A DNA stretch of 64,000 nt from Tubiluchus corallicola (lineage: Eukaryota > Priapulida > Priapulimorpha > Priapulimorphida > Tubiluchidae), in contig JAQGDQ010000059.1 in assembly GCA_030141605.1 (NCBI GenBank), forward strand, positions 186,001-250,000. The letters are read 5' to 3'. Every line of letters starts with the position of its first letter. The first letter of the stretch is position 1. This document shows, one piece after another, positions 10,601 to 21,788 of the stretch. Both the position numbers and the translations under genes were made by a program. Below the pieces are notes generated by a model. That model was not told where the DNA came from, searched no databases, and was given only the letters and a program-made list of their open reading frames with translations.

Positions 10601-12857
10601 CAATAAGACAAACAGCCAATGGTTCTCTTGAATAGTGATTTATTTTAAATTCAAGGCATGCAATGGTGATCAGATTAATTTTTTTACAAACACAATACCG
10701 AATGCAAGCATTCACAATTCATACTATACAAATGTTTAAGCACAAAATTCAGAAATCTCTGCAATTTATTAGAATAAAGTTTTTTACTTTTTCAAGTTAA
10801 CACATTTAGCAAAAAAATAAAGTCAAAACACATACCTCTATTCCCATGAGGCCAGACACAATAGGTGGGCCAAGATCTCCTATTATGACAAAGAATGCTA
10901 TACCAGTTCCTATTAGGAATCCAATCATACTGTAATGTAAAATATAACATACCTTAGATAGCATAAAATTTAAAATACATACTCGTAGTTGCTAGTTGAT
11001 TTCGTAAAGGAAAGATTAGGGAATTCTGAGGTGCAGCCAAAAAAATCGGCTGAAAGTTACCATTCTCTCTACATAATTTTACTGTAAAAAGAGCTCATGT
11101 ATCAAGTAGCACTATATAAAACTTGACAATTTAAACTAACGGCAGCTCATCTATTACAGAGCTGAAGCAAGATCTATTGATATTTTCATTTTCTGAAACA
11201 ATAGGTAAAGCACTAGCTGTATGCAAAACACTTGCTTGATGAAAACAAAGTGCATTGAAGTAATAATTATTTTTCTGGGATGACGAGTCATTGATGACAT
11301 TATGACTGGCTGTTTTTGGTCGTTGGCATGTATTGTTTAAATTACCAAGAATGTTTCTATTCTATAAACCCGAGCTTTTCAAGCAAGTTAGAGTGCTACT
11401 ACATTATTTAATTTTACCAGTATTTTTTTAAATGTACTTAAAAATTTATGGAACCTCCCTTTCAAGATAAAATCTTACAAACTATAAGTATCAAAAACAA
11501 ATAAATATCACATCTGAAAAAAGCGAAATGCTCATCAGAAAAAAAGATTAATTAATGATGTTCTGCCAATGTACATGGTTAATATATGAACTAAGCACAT
11601 TGTCAAAGATTTTAAGTTCTTCTCAAGACCACTGTTTTTCCAATTTAGCTAATTTTCTCATATGTGAACTTCTTTTAAACCATACCTTACCTACCAAAAA
11701 CAAACAAGATCTTCTTACCTTATTTCAACAGCAAGTTTTCCTACTAATCCAAAAGTGTGATAAGCTGCAACACAAGATATTACCATCTGATAATACTAAA
11801 AAACTTGTACAAAACTTCTGCATTTAATGATATATATATAGAACAATCGTATGTATTGGGACACAATGCCTATGTACATATACAGGTAGATAGATAAAAT
11901 TTTAATGTACCTTATAAAGCGCACATACCTAAGAATTCATAATTTCTCCTCTTGGCAATCATCGAAGAACGTAGAAGCAAGTGACATGTTGCACGAGTAA
12001 ACAGGTTACTAAGCACGACAAGCAGCACTCCTAGAAATATTCCGCACTGAAAAAATCAAACCAAGGTACAGCATTTTAATTTTGATCGAAACATAGCCGA
12101 TTTCTGATTTATAATTAATTGTGATAATACACAAAACTTGAGTGACTACAACAAGCCAAGGAAAACAGGGTAAATGAAAATGTCACGAAGCAATTGTTCA
12201 TTAAGACATATTTTTGAAAACAAAAAGATAAGTACATGATTTAACGTCCAAAAGCTCTTCGAACTTTCATCTCTTAATAAATGTGATTTAAACAAGAACC
12301 ACCATTTTCTTGTTTCAAAATTTAGTATGTTACACATTTACATATCAGTGAACAAGTGATTAAATGTGTTACATTTTAGATTTACGGAAACAAATATAGA
12401 CAGTAATGGTTTCATACCACAAAAAATAAATCTAGAGAAATGGAAGCACTGTAAAAATATGTAACTTAAAGACAGGTTCTCTGAGGTGTTAACTTACTTA
12501 GAGCTGTACTACAAAATTTGCAAAAAAAGTTAAATTGGTACTGTTATGACCAGTGACCGACTAAACTGTTAATTGCATTTCCGATCTGAAATAAAAATTA
12601 CCATCAAACCACTACATTAATTTGGAATCTATGAGACAGGCCTATGTGTGATTTTTAGACAGGATTTTACAGCTAAGCTAATTTGTCAATGCAATATCAG
12701 AATATTCACATTATTTATGCCTCGTAAAAAACATTACGAATTACAATACTAAACTAAGTAATACCTGTTTAAAGCAGTATGGCATAGCAAGTATGCTCAC
12801 TCCAATAATGCTATTTCCGAGGTTTATAACATGAGGCATATCCGTAAGGACAACCAT
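244..12857 (-). CDS. SLC38A10: SLC38A10-type sodium-coupled neutral amino acid transporter (14 coding exons)
   Basis: Multi-pass membrane amino-acid transporter of the SLC38/AAAP family; vertebrate SLC38A10 is linked to glutamine, glutamate and alanine transport. Coding exons in transcript order: 12857-12765, 12046-11929, 11764-11719, 10929-10836, 10586-10446, 6782-6661, 5563-5461, 5064-4882, 4188-4074, 3651-3533, 2888-2642, 2513-2430, 2026-1932, 1686-244. All junctions are GT-AG, phases agree, and the total is 1000 codons plus TAA. The N-terminus begins MVVLTDMPHVINLGNSIIGV, and family landmarks include AMPYCFKQCGIFLG, GTGIAFFVIIGDLG and VETILGLTGSTMGN. Residues 1 to about 400 hold the roughly 11 helices; from about 410 the chain is acidic and cytosolic. 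The length is close to the roughly 1100 residues of vertebrate SLC38A10. Exons and frame are read directly; substrate is inferred from the family. Confidence 0.94.
3341..3357. repeat. C-rich homopolymer tract in SLC38A10 intron
   Basis: A run of C residues broken once by A, in the intron between SLC38A10 exons 10 and 11. It is simple-sequence DNA prone to length variation and sequencing error. Confidence 0.8.
5878..6172. mobile_element. Pogo/Tigger-type MITE with TIRs and TA target duplication
   Basis: A 295-bp element in the intron between SLC38A10 exons 6 and 7. The left end reads CAGTGTTCCCTCAC and the reverse complement of the right end reads CAGTGTTCCCTACAC. The element is flanked by TA on each side (5876-5877 and 6173-6174). 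Next to the left end lies a subterminal palindrome, CTTACCGCGGGTG against CACCCGCGATAAG. Ends starting CAGT, TA duplications and cgcgataagtgaa-type subterminal sequence are typical of Tc1/mariner-superfamily pogo/Tigger elements. It has no transposase; the 77-codon frame inside is incidental. Mobilisation would have needed a transposase in trans. Confidence 0.85.
9080..9923 (-). pseudogene. Small unidentified coding-like unit nested in SLC38A10 intron 5, with apparent frameshift
   Basis: Unrecognised. On the minus strand an ATG at 9923 opens 36 codons, with residues MANREVDSMPSRYSKISAGD near the end, stopping at TAG 9813-9815. In the frame shifted by -1, starting exactly there, an equally protein-like sequence runs on (EEPLAVAISYFLSADFYGNT and onward) to a good donor (GAG then GTAAGG, exon end 9736). 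It continues after an acceptor (AACAG, exon start 9115) as AEEDVQCRKWD and a stop at 9080-9082. Read with one base supplied or a -1 shift it would be about 75 residues. It lies wholly inside the 3.66-kb SLC38A10 intron 5 on the same strand. It could be a small gene with an assembly error, a decayed copy, or chance. Confidence 0.3.
10139..10177 (+). other. Short ATG-started exon-like stretch, plus strand, in SLC38A10 intron
   Basis: ATG at 10139 opens 13 codons, MASTAANEEPQHQ, directly followed by GTAGGTG, a usable donor. It lies 216 bp from the ATG of the minus-strand small unit at 9923, in head-to-head arrangement, and could be a first coding exon driven by a shared promoter. I could not find a convincing following exon, so this is only a candidate. 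Confidence 0.15.
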
Positions 12858-13150
12858 TGTAAATTATTAAGTTTTATAAGATACTCTCCAGAAGAAACTT
12901 TGCTTGTTCTGCAGATTCAGGTATCATTTAAGCCCAAAAGGTTGAACAGCTTCAAATCAAACCTATCATTATCAAATTTATTAAAAACATAATATGAATG
13001 AGTAAATAAACTGGGAATAGATTCAAATGTCAGTTCATTTGCCAAGTATGACGGTTACTTACCGATTATAGGCGCAAATATTTATGACTACAAAACAAAA
13101 GATTTTGTTCAACATAGTTTGTTTACATGTAATAATAAGTGTTAATTATA
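12858..13150 (-). promoter_or_regulatory. SLC38A10: SLC38A10 5' leader with probable non-coding first exon
   Basis: Upstream of the start codon at 12857 there is a good acceptor (CTGAATCTGCAG, exon side beginning at 12908). Further upstream is a strong donor, ATCG then GTAAGTAAC, with the exon side ending at 13063. This suggests a short leader exon near 13063-13150 spliced to a 51-base untranslated stretch before the ATG. No TATA box is evident. The ATG context is ACAATGG. RNA evidence would be needed to fix the cap site. Confidence 0.4.
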
Positions 13151-13464
13151 ACTGCATAATTTTCACGTTTCTACTGCACAGTGACACAAAAAAAGAAATT
13201 TTACAAGACAAGTATTATAAGACCAAAGAAACTGAAAGTGCTAAATAGTGTTTCCATCGGGTATCCGAGTAATTACCTACATAGTTTATCACCCGAGCTT
13301 AATAGTTTTCTACCAGGTTCCAACAATGAAAATGCTAACATTATTAAATTTTGTAATACAATATCCATACTTTGAGAATTTAAACTTTAAATGCCACCTT
13401 CTGCTAGTTTCGCAATTTACTGCTTGTGTGTTCAGGTTCCCAGGTGTAATAAATGAATGCTAGT

Positions 13465-13544
13465 TGTTTATATAATGGTGCAGTTGGTTAGAATCTGATT
13501 AGACTGTTTATATAATGGCACAGTTAGTTAGAATCTGTTTTAAT
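13465..13544. repeat. 40-bp tandem duplication
   Basis: Two adjacent 40-bp copies, each beginning TGTTTATATAATGG and containing AGTTAGTTAGAATCTG or a near match, differing at a handful of positions. Intergenic, upstream of SLC38A10. Confidence 0.85.
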
Positions 13545-13549
13545 CTATG

Positions 13550-16500
13550 ACCTCAGTTCTATGCCTAAAGCTGAGATAGTGGCAATACATCTACCACGGC
13601 GGTGGACAAAACCAGTAAATTCAATCAAATTTCAGCAGTGCACTGATGTGCGCCTTTCGGTAAACCACATGACTGAGTGAAAGCGCAATTTATTTGTGTA
13701 TTTCTGTGTTAGATTTTGATTAGTGCAGACGTGTGACAATGTTCCACTGTTGGAATCGAAATAACGCAATAAGTATCAGGTTGTTAGCGAGATAATTGGA
13801 GTCGAGTTTACTTGTAAATGACATAAAATCTCTAAAACATTTATTTTTGCGGCTGAGAGTTTGCCTCTGTTATAAATAAACAATTATTATAATTAATTCA
13901 TTGTTATAAGATGTAACAGTTTCAATGTGTGTGTTTACTGGCACTTTGCGCCTAACACGAGGGCAACCATACCCGGCATACCAGACAGGTATAAGGTAAA
14001 GGGTATCTGAGTCTAATTTCTGCTATCCATGCAAACACTAGAGCTAAAGCATAGGACTTTTTGAAAGTAAACAAGATCACTGTGCTGGCACACCTTTCAC
14101 GATTATGTGAATGTTATCACAAGTCAGATAGCCGTAAATGATACATTGATTATTTTTCACAGAATTCTAAAAGTCTGGCAAATGGATCTATCATGTCCTA
14201 CAAAAATCTGTCATTCAAAATCTTTTGAGGTATACAGTACAACAATGTGTCAATGTGTAACTTATAATAAGCATCACATATAAGTAAATATCATTGTTGA
14301 ACAATTATTGGTAATTTATTGAAATGCAGATGGTAAACTATTTTTGTTGCAGTCTGTTCGTCAGTGAAGCACAGTTCATCTTAAAGCAATTATACACAGG
14401 TATTTGATAGCTGTAAAGAACCTTTGTAAACAATGCATGGGAAAATCAGTTTTAAAGCTGATATAGATTGATTCAAGCAATTTAGTTACCCTAATATCAA
14501 TGAAGTGTCCCAAGCGACGAGCGTTAAGTGATAAAGAGAAAGATAAAAAGTAACTAAATCCTCCTGTCAGCTTAATTTAAAGAAGTCTTATCATATATAG
14601 CATTTACAAGAGTTTTCATGTTCCCCTTCAGCATGTACCAGTAGCCTATTTATTCAAAGTTTAATTATCAGAGATGTGAACAATAGCTCTGAAGTAGTGT
14701 GATCATTAACCTATGCGGAAGGTTGTGAATTCAACTCTGTAGCTGAGTCATACAACAGACTACACACTACACCATCAAAAATGGCACCATCAAAACTAAC
14801 ATGCCAGTATGAAAAGTTCTCGAGTTTATGTTAATTGTTTACCGGTCTTATTTACCCGAGTTAATTATCAACTCCAAATAACTTTACAGTACTGGTATTT
14901 TCAATATATTACCAGAAATAACCAGGGAAATATCTGGTTCAGATTTGGTAAAATCAGTACATAACACTTTAAATTTAGGGCCTATAAAATTCACACAGAT
15001 TAAATGCACTAATTTCATAGCTTATGTAGTTCTAATTAATAATGTAATGCATTGAACGATAATTGCAAATACCAGTAAGTGTCGTATCATCAACTTACTT
15101 GACATTGACAAAAGACAACATAATTTAACAACAAATGTTTTGGTAGAACTTTACTAAAATTAAATTTTCATTATTTGCGTTCCAGGATGAAAAACGCTGT
15201 GCCAACTGCCAGCCTCTTCAGTACTTTTAAGGGAGAGTGTTTAAGTACAAATTACACTCGCTCCTGCAACCTTTTTGCTAAATGGCGAAGCAGGTAAGCA
15301 AGTAAGTAAATAAGTAACTATTTTTTTATTTTTCTCCATATAATTAATTTAACAATAAAATATACAAAAATACAAATGAACATGGGAGAAAGGGTGGCAA
15401 AAAACCAAAGGTTCGCGAGTCAACCACCCTTCTCAGAAAAACAAGTAAACAAAAAGACGCTAATGACAGCAGAACACAACTATGAAAGATACATAAATGT
15501 CCATAAATACAAAAAACAAAAATACAACAACAGCAGAAAAACAAAAATCAAAAACCAGTCGTTCCTAAAGAAAATATAGTCAAACATTAAAGATAATTAT
15601 ATATGGTCCAAAACGCAAAATCAGATCAATGAGAATATTTTAATGTTCAGAAAAACAACATTTGCAAGATAAAATTTAACTTGAATCATACTTATCAGAT
15701 ATGCATAGCTAAACATTGTGAGATGAAGTTTAAATCAGTAACTTTAAGAGCAGTAATAGTTATCAACTGTTTGCTTTATGAAAGGTATAACATATATCTA
15801 TAAAGAGACTACGAATACACATTTTTGCAAACTATTTGCAAAGCATATCAAAATTGGACAGCAAGTGTAATTGCAGCAATGCAAATTGGACATTATGCAG
15901 GCAGTGCATAGCTGAACATGCAATCAATAAATTTAAGTACATTTGGTAAGGAGTTCTAATTCTAGACAAAAAATAAAGGCAACAGCAATCATAAAACAAT
16001 TTGGATTTATTAGATAGGCCTGAATGAAGTAGTGCACATAGAATAATCGAAGACAGTGGACAAACAACATTGGACTAACGGCTTATTGCTACAATAAAAA
16101 ATGAACACTGTGGAGACTTAATAAAAATACTTTTCATTATAATTTATTCACTTTCGTTGTAGCAAAGTTGTTCAATAAACATTAACATTTTAATATTAAC
16201 TTTATACAATGACATAAGTCCAAAACTAAATCGCATTTTACACTCAGAGTTCACAAACAGTACGGGGCATCTTCACCTAGCCTAGTTTAATGATTTAATT
16301 CCCTAACTGATTTTAGCGTTGCATTCGCGACATCAAGTAAGCATAAATTTTCAACAAAAAAAAGTACAAATGTATGCATATCTGTTTCAAAGTTCAATGT
16401 GCATTCAATTCATAGAAAATCCGGGAATTGTAGTGATATTGCTAACGATTATAGTCATGACCAGAATAATAATGAATGCTGATAAAATTAATTATGACAA

Positions 16501-16550
16501 TAATAATGTTGTGGTTTCTGATTTTCTCACACCCCTCTCTACTTGTATGG
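13550..16550. other. Gene-poor intergenic DNA
   Basis: Between the SLC38A10 leader and the repeats before PAM16. I find no exon chain on either strand. Short reading frames here are AT-biased and lack splice support. A stretch of short AAGTAAGTAAATAAGTA-like repeats at about 15295-15320 precedes an A-rich block (15344-15580) that looks like a retroelement tail, but I cannot assign it. Confidence 0.5.
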
Positions 16551-16559
16551 GCAAACTAT

Positions 16560-16616
16560 TTTACTTCACCAACTCCACTTTACTTCACCCTCTCCACTTT
16601 ACTTCACCAACTTTCT
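16560..16616. repeat. 19-bp tandem repeat, three copies
   Basis: Three adjacent 19-bp copies of TTTACTTCACCAACTCCAC and close variants, at 16560-16578, 16579-16597 and 16598-16616, with no indels between units. Confidence 0.85.
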
Positions 16617-17959
16617 TCAAAATGCTTTCCCTGTAATACAAACAATTATCACGTATCTGGATGTTTTCAACAAATTTTACCTCCTCTATTGAGCATCACC
16701 TATATTAATATTTTGCTCTAACCATTTCATAGTTGCTAATATTGAGTCTTAAATGCAAAATAATTTTAATGTCTACATGACAGTTTTTTTATAGAGAGAA
16801 GGTGATGACTCTGATAAGCATCATGAAGGATATAACCATGATATATGATGCTGTTGATAGTATGTGTATATGGATATGCATTTGTACATGTACATTATAT
16901 ATATTACCAATATGGCTCAATAAGTGTAAGCAAAAAACACGGAAAATTGTAATGACCAACTGCAAAAATAGTCATTGATATCATATTAACCAATAGTTGT
17001 CTAGCTCAATAGCAAACTGACTCTGTGTTTCTGACATAAAAGAATTTTAATAAGCCAAACTATTCATGCTGTTTTAAGAAAAATCAGCTGAAGTAACTGC
17101 TTGTTGTGTGCTACCTAAAGAGTAAAACAGAGTTTTTAAAAAATAGATGCAAAGCTGTATGTGAGGTGGAGAAACGTGGCATTAGAAGGAAGTTTAAGTT
17201 TCAAATAAAAAGCATGACAAATTTTTGGCTTTACGTGGTTTGATAATTAACCTGGCTTTAAATAAAGATTTTGAATTTAGACTTAATTGCAAAAGTTACT
17301 TGCAGAGTACACAAAGCCACAGTTGTTTTTTTTTTATTCAAAAATTGGTTTTTCATTAGAGCAGCTTGAGCTCCAACAGTACGATATGTTCTTGAACAAA
17401 ACTTGAATCTCCTTGTCAAAATATACTATATTTAAATTTCAATCGTCCAATCTGTGTCGTAGTGAATTGGGTATGAAGGCTGGACCCTAAACTGTACCGC
17501 AGCCAAGTGAAGTTGAAGTATTCCACATGCAATGACTCCAGATAATACTTAATTGACATCCACTGGAAAGACAAACTATTAAAATTTCAATGAATTTCAA
17601 TGTGATCAAGGAAAACCTGGAGGAAAGAAGGAACAATAATTAATTGAAGAGTATCTAAGCATTACATTCCATGCTTCTAACTCTGAAGATTTAGCCATCC
17701 AGTAATCACAACCAACTGGCAAGTCATTGTTCCTGACAGTGTAAGAAATTTGAGAATGAAAGGCCTGGAAAAGGATCGAAGCCCACAAAATTAATGTCAA
17801 CATCATGCAGCAATAACAGCTGCAAATTTTCAGCAGTTGTTTTAAGCAGTGCAGACCACTGATTGGCTTCATAATCTCAGGTGCATTATGAGAGAAGCGA
17901 TGACGGACAACTGCGTAGGCAAGATATAAGAAAAGTCGCTTCTCATTTACTGAAATTTA

Positions 17960-18330
17960 GCCAATGTTGGTCTTACTAGCCTAAAGGCATGTTTGGGCTA
18001 ATGAGGGCAGTTTGACAGCAAACTTGTAAGTGTGAACTGCTTTGCAAGTTACTGTTGGCAAGTTCTTGCAAACTCTCCCAATGTTGCTGCGAGTTGATTT
18101 CCTGCGCGCTGTTGTCTAGTGTGGACATCTTGGCGAGTTACTTAGCGAATTTGCTGCAGTATCCGAATCGGGAACTCAGTGCCAGTTCCCACTTACTGTG
18201 ACACCGGAGGGTAACTTGCCAGAAGTTTTGCTCTCTAGTCTAAACATGCTTGCGAGTTATTTAGTTGGCGAGTTTCTTGGCGAATTAACTTGGGGAGAAA
18301 AATGGCTAGTCTAACTCTGAATGCGCCAGG
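17960..18330. mobile_element. Probable decayed non-autonomous element with repeated GCGAGTTA(C/T)TTAG-like motifs
   Basis: The block is less AT-rich than its surroundings and repeats related phrases: GGCGAGTTACTTAGCGAATT, TTGCGAGTTATTTAGTTGGC and TTTGCAAGTTACTGTTGGC. Phrases of the CTAGTGTGGAC/CTAGTCTAA type recur just upstream of them. Short matching stretches near the two edges (TTACTAGCC and the reverse complement of GGCTAGTCTAA) hint at degraded inverted ends. No transposase coding remains. Class is uncertain. Confidence 0.35.
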
Positions 18331-18840
18331 CTATCGCAGAAAATACGTATAGGGAAATAAAATTATATCGAATTAAACTATAGCGAATCAAGCTTTCTGT
18401 TTGGGTTACAAATTACATCATTTCGTTAACATTTACACGTGCGATGTCGAAGTGAATGGTAATTTTTTTGAACGTCCTTCACGACCTGTGTTGTTTAATT
18501 CCTTTTTATTCATTTGTTTTAAGTTGCACTTTTTCGATAGAAGCAACTGTGACATTAATTTTTTGTTGACTTTTTAGGAATTAATTCACATTCGATCACC
18601 CTTGTACATACTTCATCGACTGAGTTTTCGTCTGTGGAATAAAGCCTAAAGGACATGAACCGACAGAGTAGAAATTATTATACAGTAGTAGTAACAAGAA
18701 TTATGATGACAACAAACATTATTTTTTGAGGAATTTGTCCAAAGGAAACTGAAATGGTATGACAGTTGACTTGAATTTATATTGTGAATGATGGCAACTT
18801 GAACTGTGCAGTACACCCTGAAATCATGTTAAATTATGGA

Positions 18841-19642
18841 CAGTAACGATACTAATGTGTTCCAGCAATACACGACGTTAAGCGAAATGTCGTTAAACGA
18901 AACCAAAATTTCCATAGAAAGTAACGTAAAAGAATTGAGATAAATTCCAGAGGCAAATATCAATGCTTCTTAAATCATATAAATTAAACGTTTTATAAGT
19001 GTTATTCATATTTCTACAAGTTAATTTCTTTCTAATTGCCTGCAGCCACCAATCTCTCTTACCAATATTTAGCTAGATCAGCAACCAGTTTCTGTTTCCT
19101 TAACGTTGAAGTGTATATGTAGGCAGTTAGTGGTTAAATGTTGCATAGTGACAGTCAAGTCCTGGAGTGACCTTGAGACAATTTCATGTAACACTAATCT
19201 GGTTGTTACTGTAACAGGTATAATGCAGACAAAATTCCTTTCCATAAAATTTAAACTCGGATGTCTGAAGGTGTATAAATTGGCAAATAAATCTCGTTTA
19301 GTACAAATAGCAAATTAGCCCAAAATAGTAGCCCAATAGTACAAATAGCCCTTAGTACAGATAAATCTCGCTTAGGCTAGAATTTAGTACATAGTCAGTC
19401 GGGGACCAAAAACATAATAATTGCACTCTTTAGGTTACTAATTAATGTGTTTTTAGAACTGAATAATGCAATATGGACCATTGTAATGTTTCAAATTAGG
19501 TAAAAAAAGTTTTTCATAAAATAAAAATAGCTTCGAGCAAAGTAAAATGAAACGTGTGTCTTTAAGTGAGAAAAAAGGTGTCAAATAATCAATATCGTTA
19601 AAACGACATGTCGCTAAACGGCCAGTCATTACTTGAGGACTG
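18841..19642. mobile_element. Possible degraded pogo/Tigger-like element (about 0.8 kb)
   Basis: The left part reads CGACGTTAAGCGAAATGTCG then TTAAACGAAACC. The right part reads TCGTTAAAACGACATGTCGC then TAAACGGCC and ends GAGGACTG, whose reverse complement begins CAGTCCTC. Alternating cgTTAAgCGA motifs in opposite orientation at the two ends, and ends starting CAGT, are features of Tigger-like DNA transposons. The outermost bases match poorly and no TA duplication is clean, so the borders are approximate. Confidence 0.45.
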
Positions 19643-20553
19643 ATTGTATTTAATAGTACTATTTGCAGAGAAAAATTTATTTCCTGAGAAAAGTTATAGC
19701 AGTCGCGTATGTAAACCGTGACATCACTGGTACTTGCTTATTGAACGATAAGGGTGCAGTGCTTCTGACCAACATCTTCCCATAAAAACAAATGGAAATA
19801 CAAACTGTTTGATCTACAAAACAGATTTACTTTTACAAAATACAACTTTTGACATAATTAATGGGTTTTGTTGCATTTCTAATTGTACATTGGTAATGGG
19901 ATCCTAAAATAATAAAACTTCACACTGTGAATAGACGTAAAGCATATTTTAAACAAACATTAACCTTTTGAAACTTTGGAAAAAATGAGATGATCAAAAC
20001 TACGAAAATGTATCTGCTAATTCATTTTTTATTAGTGTGCCAGGCAATTAATAAGCCTTTTCATGGTTCCAGCAATTGATGATGATCGCGAAAAGGTAAA
20101 AGGTTAAGTGTACCAAACAACGCCTTTGTGTATATTTGACAACGCCTCGTAGTCCATGCTATTGTAATAGTAACAGTTTTAACATGTTTTAACAGCTAGC
20201 TAAAAGCTTACCTAGTTTATTTTTTTTGTTCCTAAACAAGATACTGCTAGTAAATCACTCAATGCGTGGACTAATGCATAATTAAGTAAAGTCCACGTAA
20301 GAAACAACTGAAGCTACTGAACTGACATGGCGGCCAGCTTTGGTTTACCCACCACACATCACATGACAGTTGTAGCTAAGGCACAAAGTGGGACACTTAG
20401 CCTTTGACCTGCATCAACTACACACAACGAAACTGTGAAAAGGGTTATTAGCTGTTATTTAGCTTGCTAATAGGTACCAATGTATCCTGCTTTGACGGTT
20501 TGAAATGCTTTGCGATTTACGTTAATTTGCAGTTTAAATAATAATAATTTATA

Positions 20554-20770
20554 CAGGTAGTCATCCTTTTATGACATATTCAACTTATGAATATTTGCTT
20601 CTATTTTTTAAACCAACTTACTTTAAATTGCTGTGTATTTAGATAAATTCATCCGTAGGCGCTGCCATACTTAATCCGGGTACACACACAACGTCTTACA
20701 TATATCCCACTTGAATATACTGGCCTGACTTGTGTTTAAGTCATGTTACGACAAATCAACCAGAACCGAT
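20554..20770. mobile_element. Possible end of another Tigger-like element
   Basis: TA followed by CAGGTAGTCATCC and then TTATGACATATTCAACTTAT resembles the tcGACTTAtgAC-type termini of pogo/Tigger repeats. A partner-like phrase, AAGTCATGTTACGAC, occurs near 20740. Borders are not resolved. Confidence 0.3.
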
Positions 20771-21178
20771 TATGGCCTTTAATCAACGACTCTTGTATTA
20801 TAGTGAATATATAAGGTTTGCAAGTTCCCGTATGCATTTAAGGTAAATATCTTTTAGAGAATAAGTGTTTTTGCTTTGTGAATCGTTATTGCACCCAAAG
20901 ACTATACAAATTAGTATAGCTGCATCGTATGTATAATGAGCATAGTACAAGTGTAATGATTAGTGAGAGTACAGTGTGAGTGTATAAATACATTTAGATT
21001 TTGAGCAGAAATTGCGTTAAACTCTCTACAGTAGTCGCCGCCTAAGAAAACCGCAGATAATAAACCAGCCGCATTTTAGAATCGTTTACGCATAATCCTG
21101 AAATGCCTCCATAGAAACTAGAAAATTCGGTTTGTAAAACCTCTTTTTTCAGTAATAGGCGACAAAAACAGTGGCAAA

Positions 21179-21202
21179 ATGAAAAAGCAAAATGCATGTT
21201 TG
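21179..21202 (+). CDS. PAM16: Candidate PAM16 first coding exon
   Basis: PAM16 proteins normally start Met-Ala-Lys-Tyr, and exon 2 here begins exactly at the Ala codon in phase 0, so the Met must lie in an upstream phase-0 exon. I found no exon ending in ATG directly before a good GT donor. The best phase-compatible candidate is this one: ATG plus seven codons (MKKQNACL) followed by GTGAGC. It would add seven unusual residues before AKYLAQ, so a far-upstream exon containing only the ATG is equally possible. Confidence 0.25.
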
Positions 21203-21788
21203 GTGAGCCGTTGTATAGGCATACGAGTGAACCATTTGATTGTCATATAGTATGAATTAGGGCAAAGTGTTTAGGTACTGTGCTTTGCCAAATATATATG
21301 CTTGCGATGAAACTCCACATAATAAAATCGCTGTTTATTAAGACCACTTTTTGCTGTTTCCGTTGTGGTTTTATTAAGCAGTTATTATTTGTTTTGATAC
21401 CCGTGGTGCCAGTGTAGTTCACTGTGTCTGAGCATTTCTAGGTAACTTAAATGCAATATAAGGTGGTTATTATGAAACAATAATTGTAAACAAAAGAGTG
21501 ATAGAATCTAGCAGAATCTAGCCGCACATATCAGTTATGCTATCAGTTTTTGGCAGAAACGGGTGAGTGTTTAAGCTGTTCTGCCTATGTTGTAAATAGA
21601 TGCTTAGGTTTCTGAAGTAATCAAAGGTGGGATGGGCCTTAAGATATGTGTTCTGTCCTTAGATGTTAAGGTTTCATTCAGCATTTTTGCATAACTGAAA
21701 GAGTGTAAGGAGGTGATGGAAGTTTGTACCTTTATTAATGTTTTATTATCTGTCTTGATTAATTAATTGTCTTGATGCTTTGTTTCAG

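Noticed and set aside
14690-14760. Possible tRNA-like GGTTGTGAATTCAACTC segment
   Set aside because: The B-box match is imperfect and no cloverleaf with an acceptor stem could be folded by eye.
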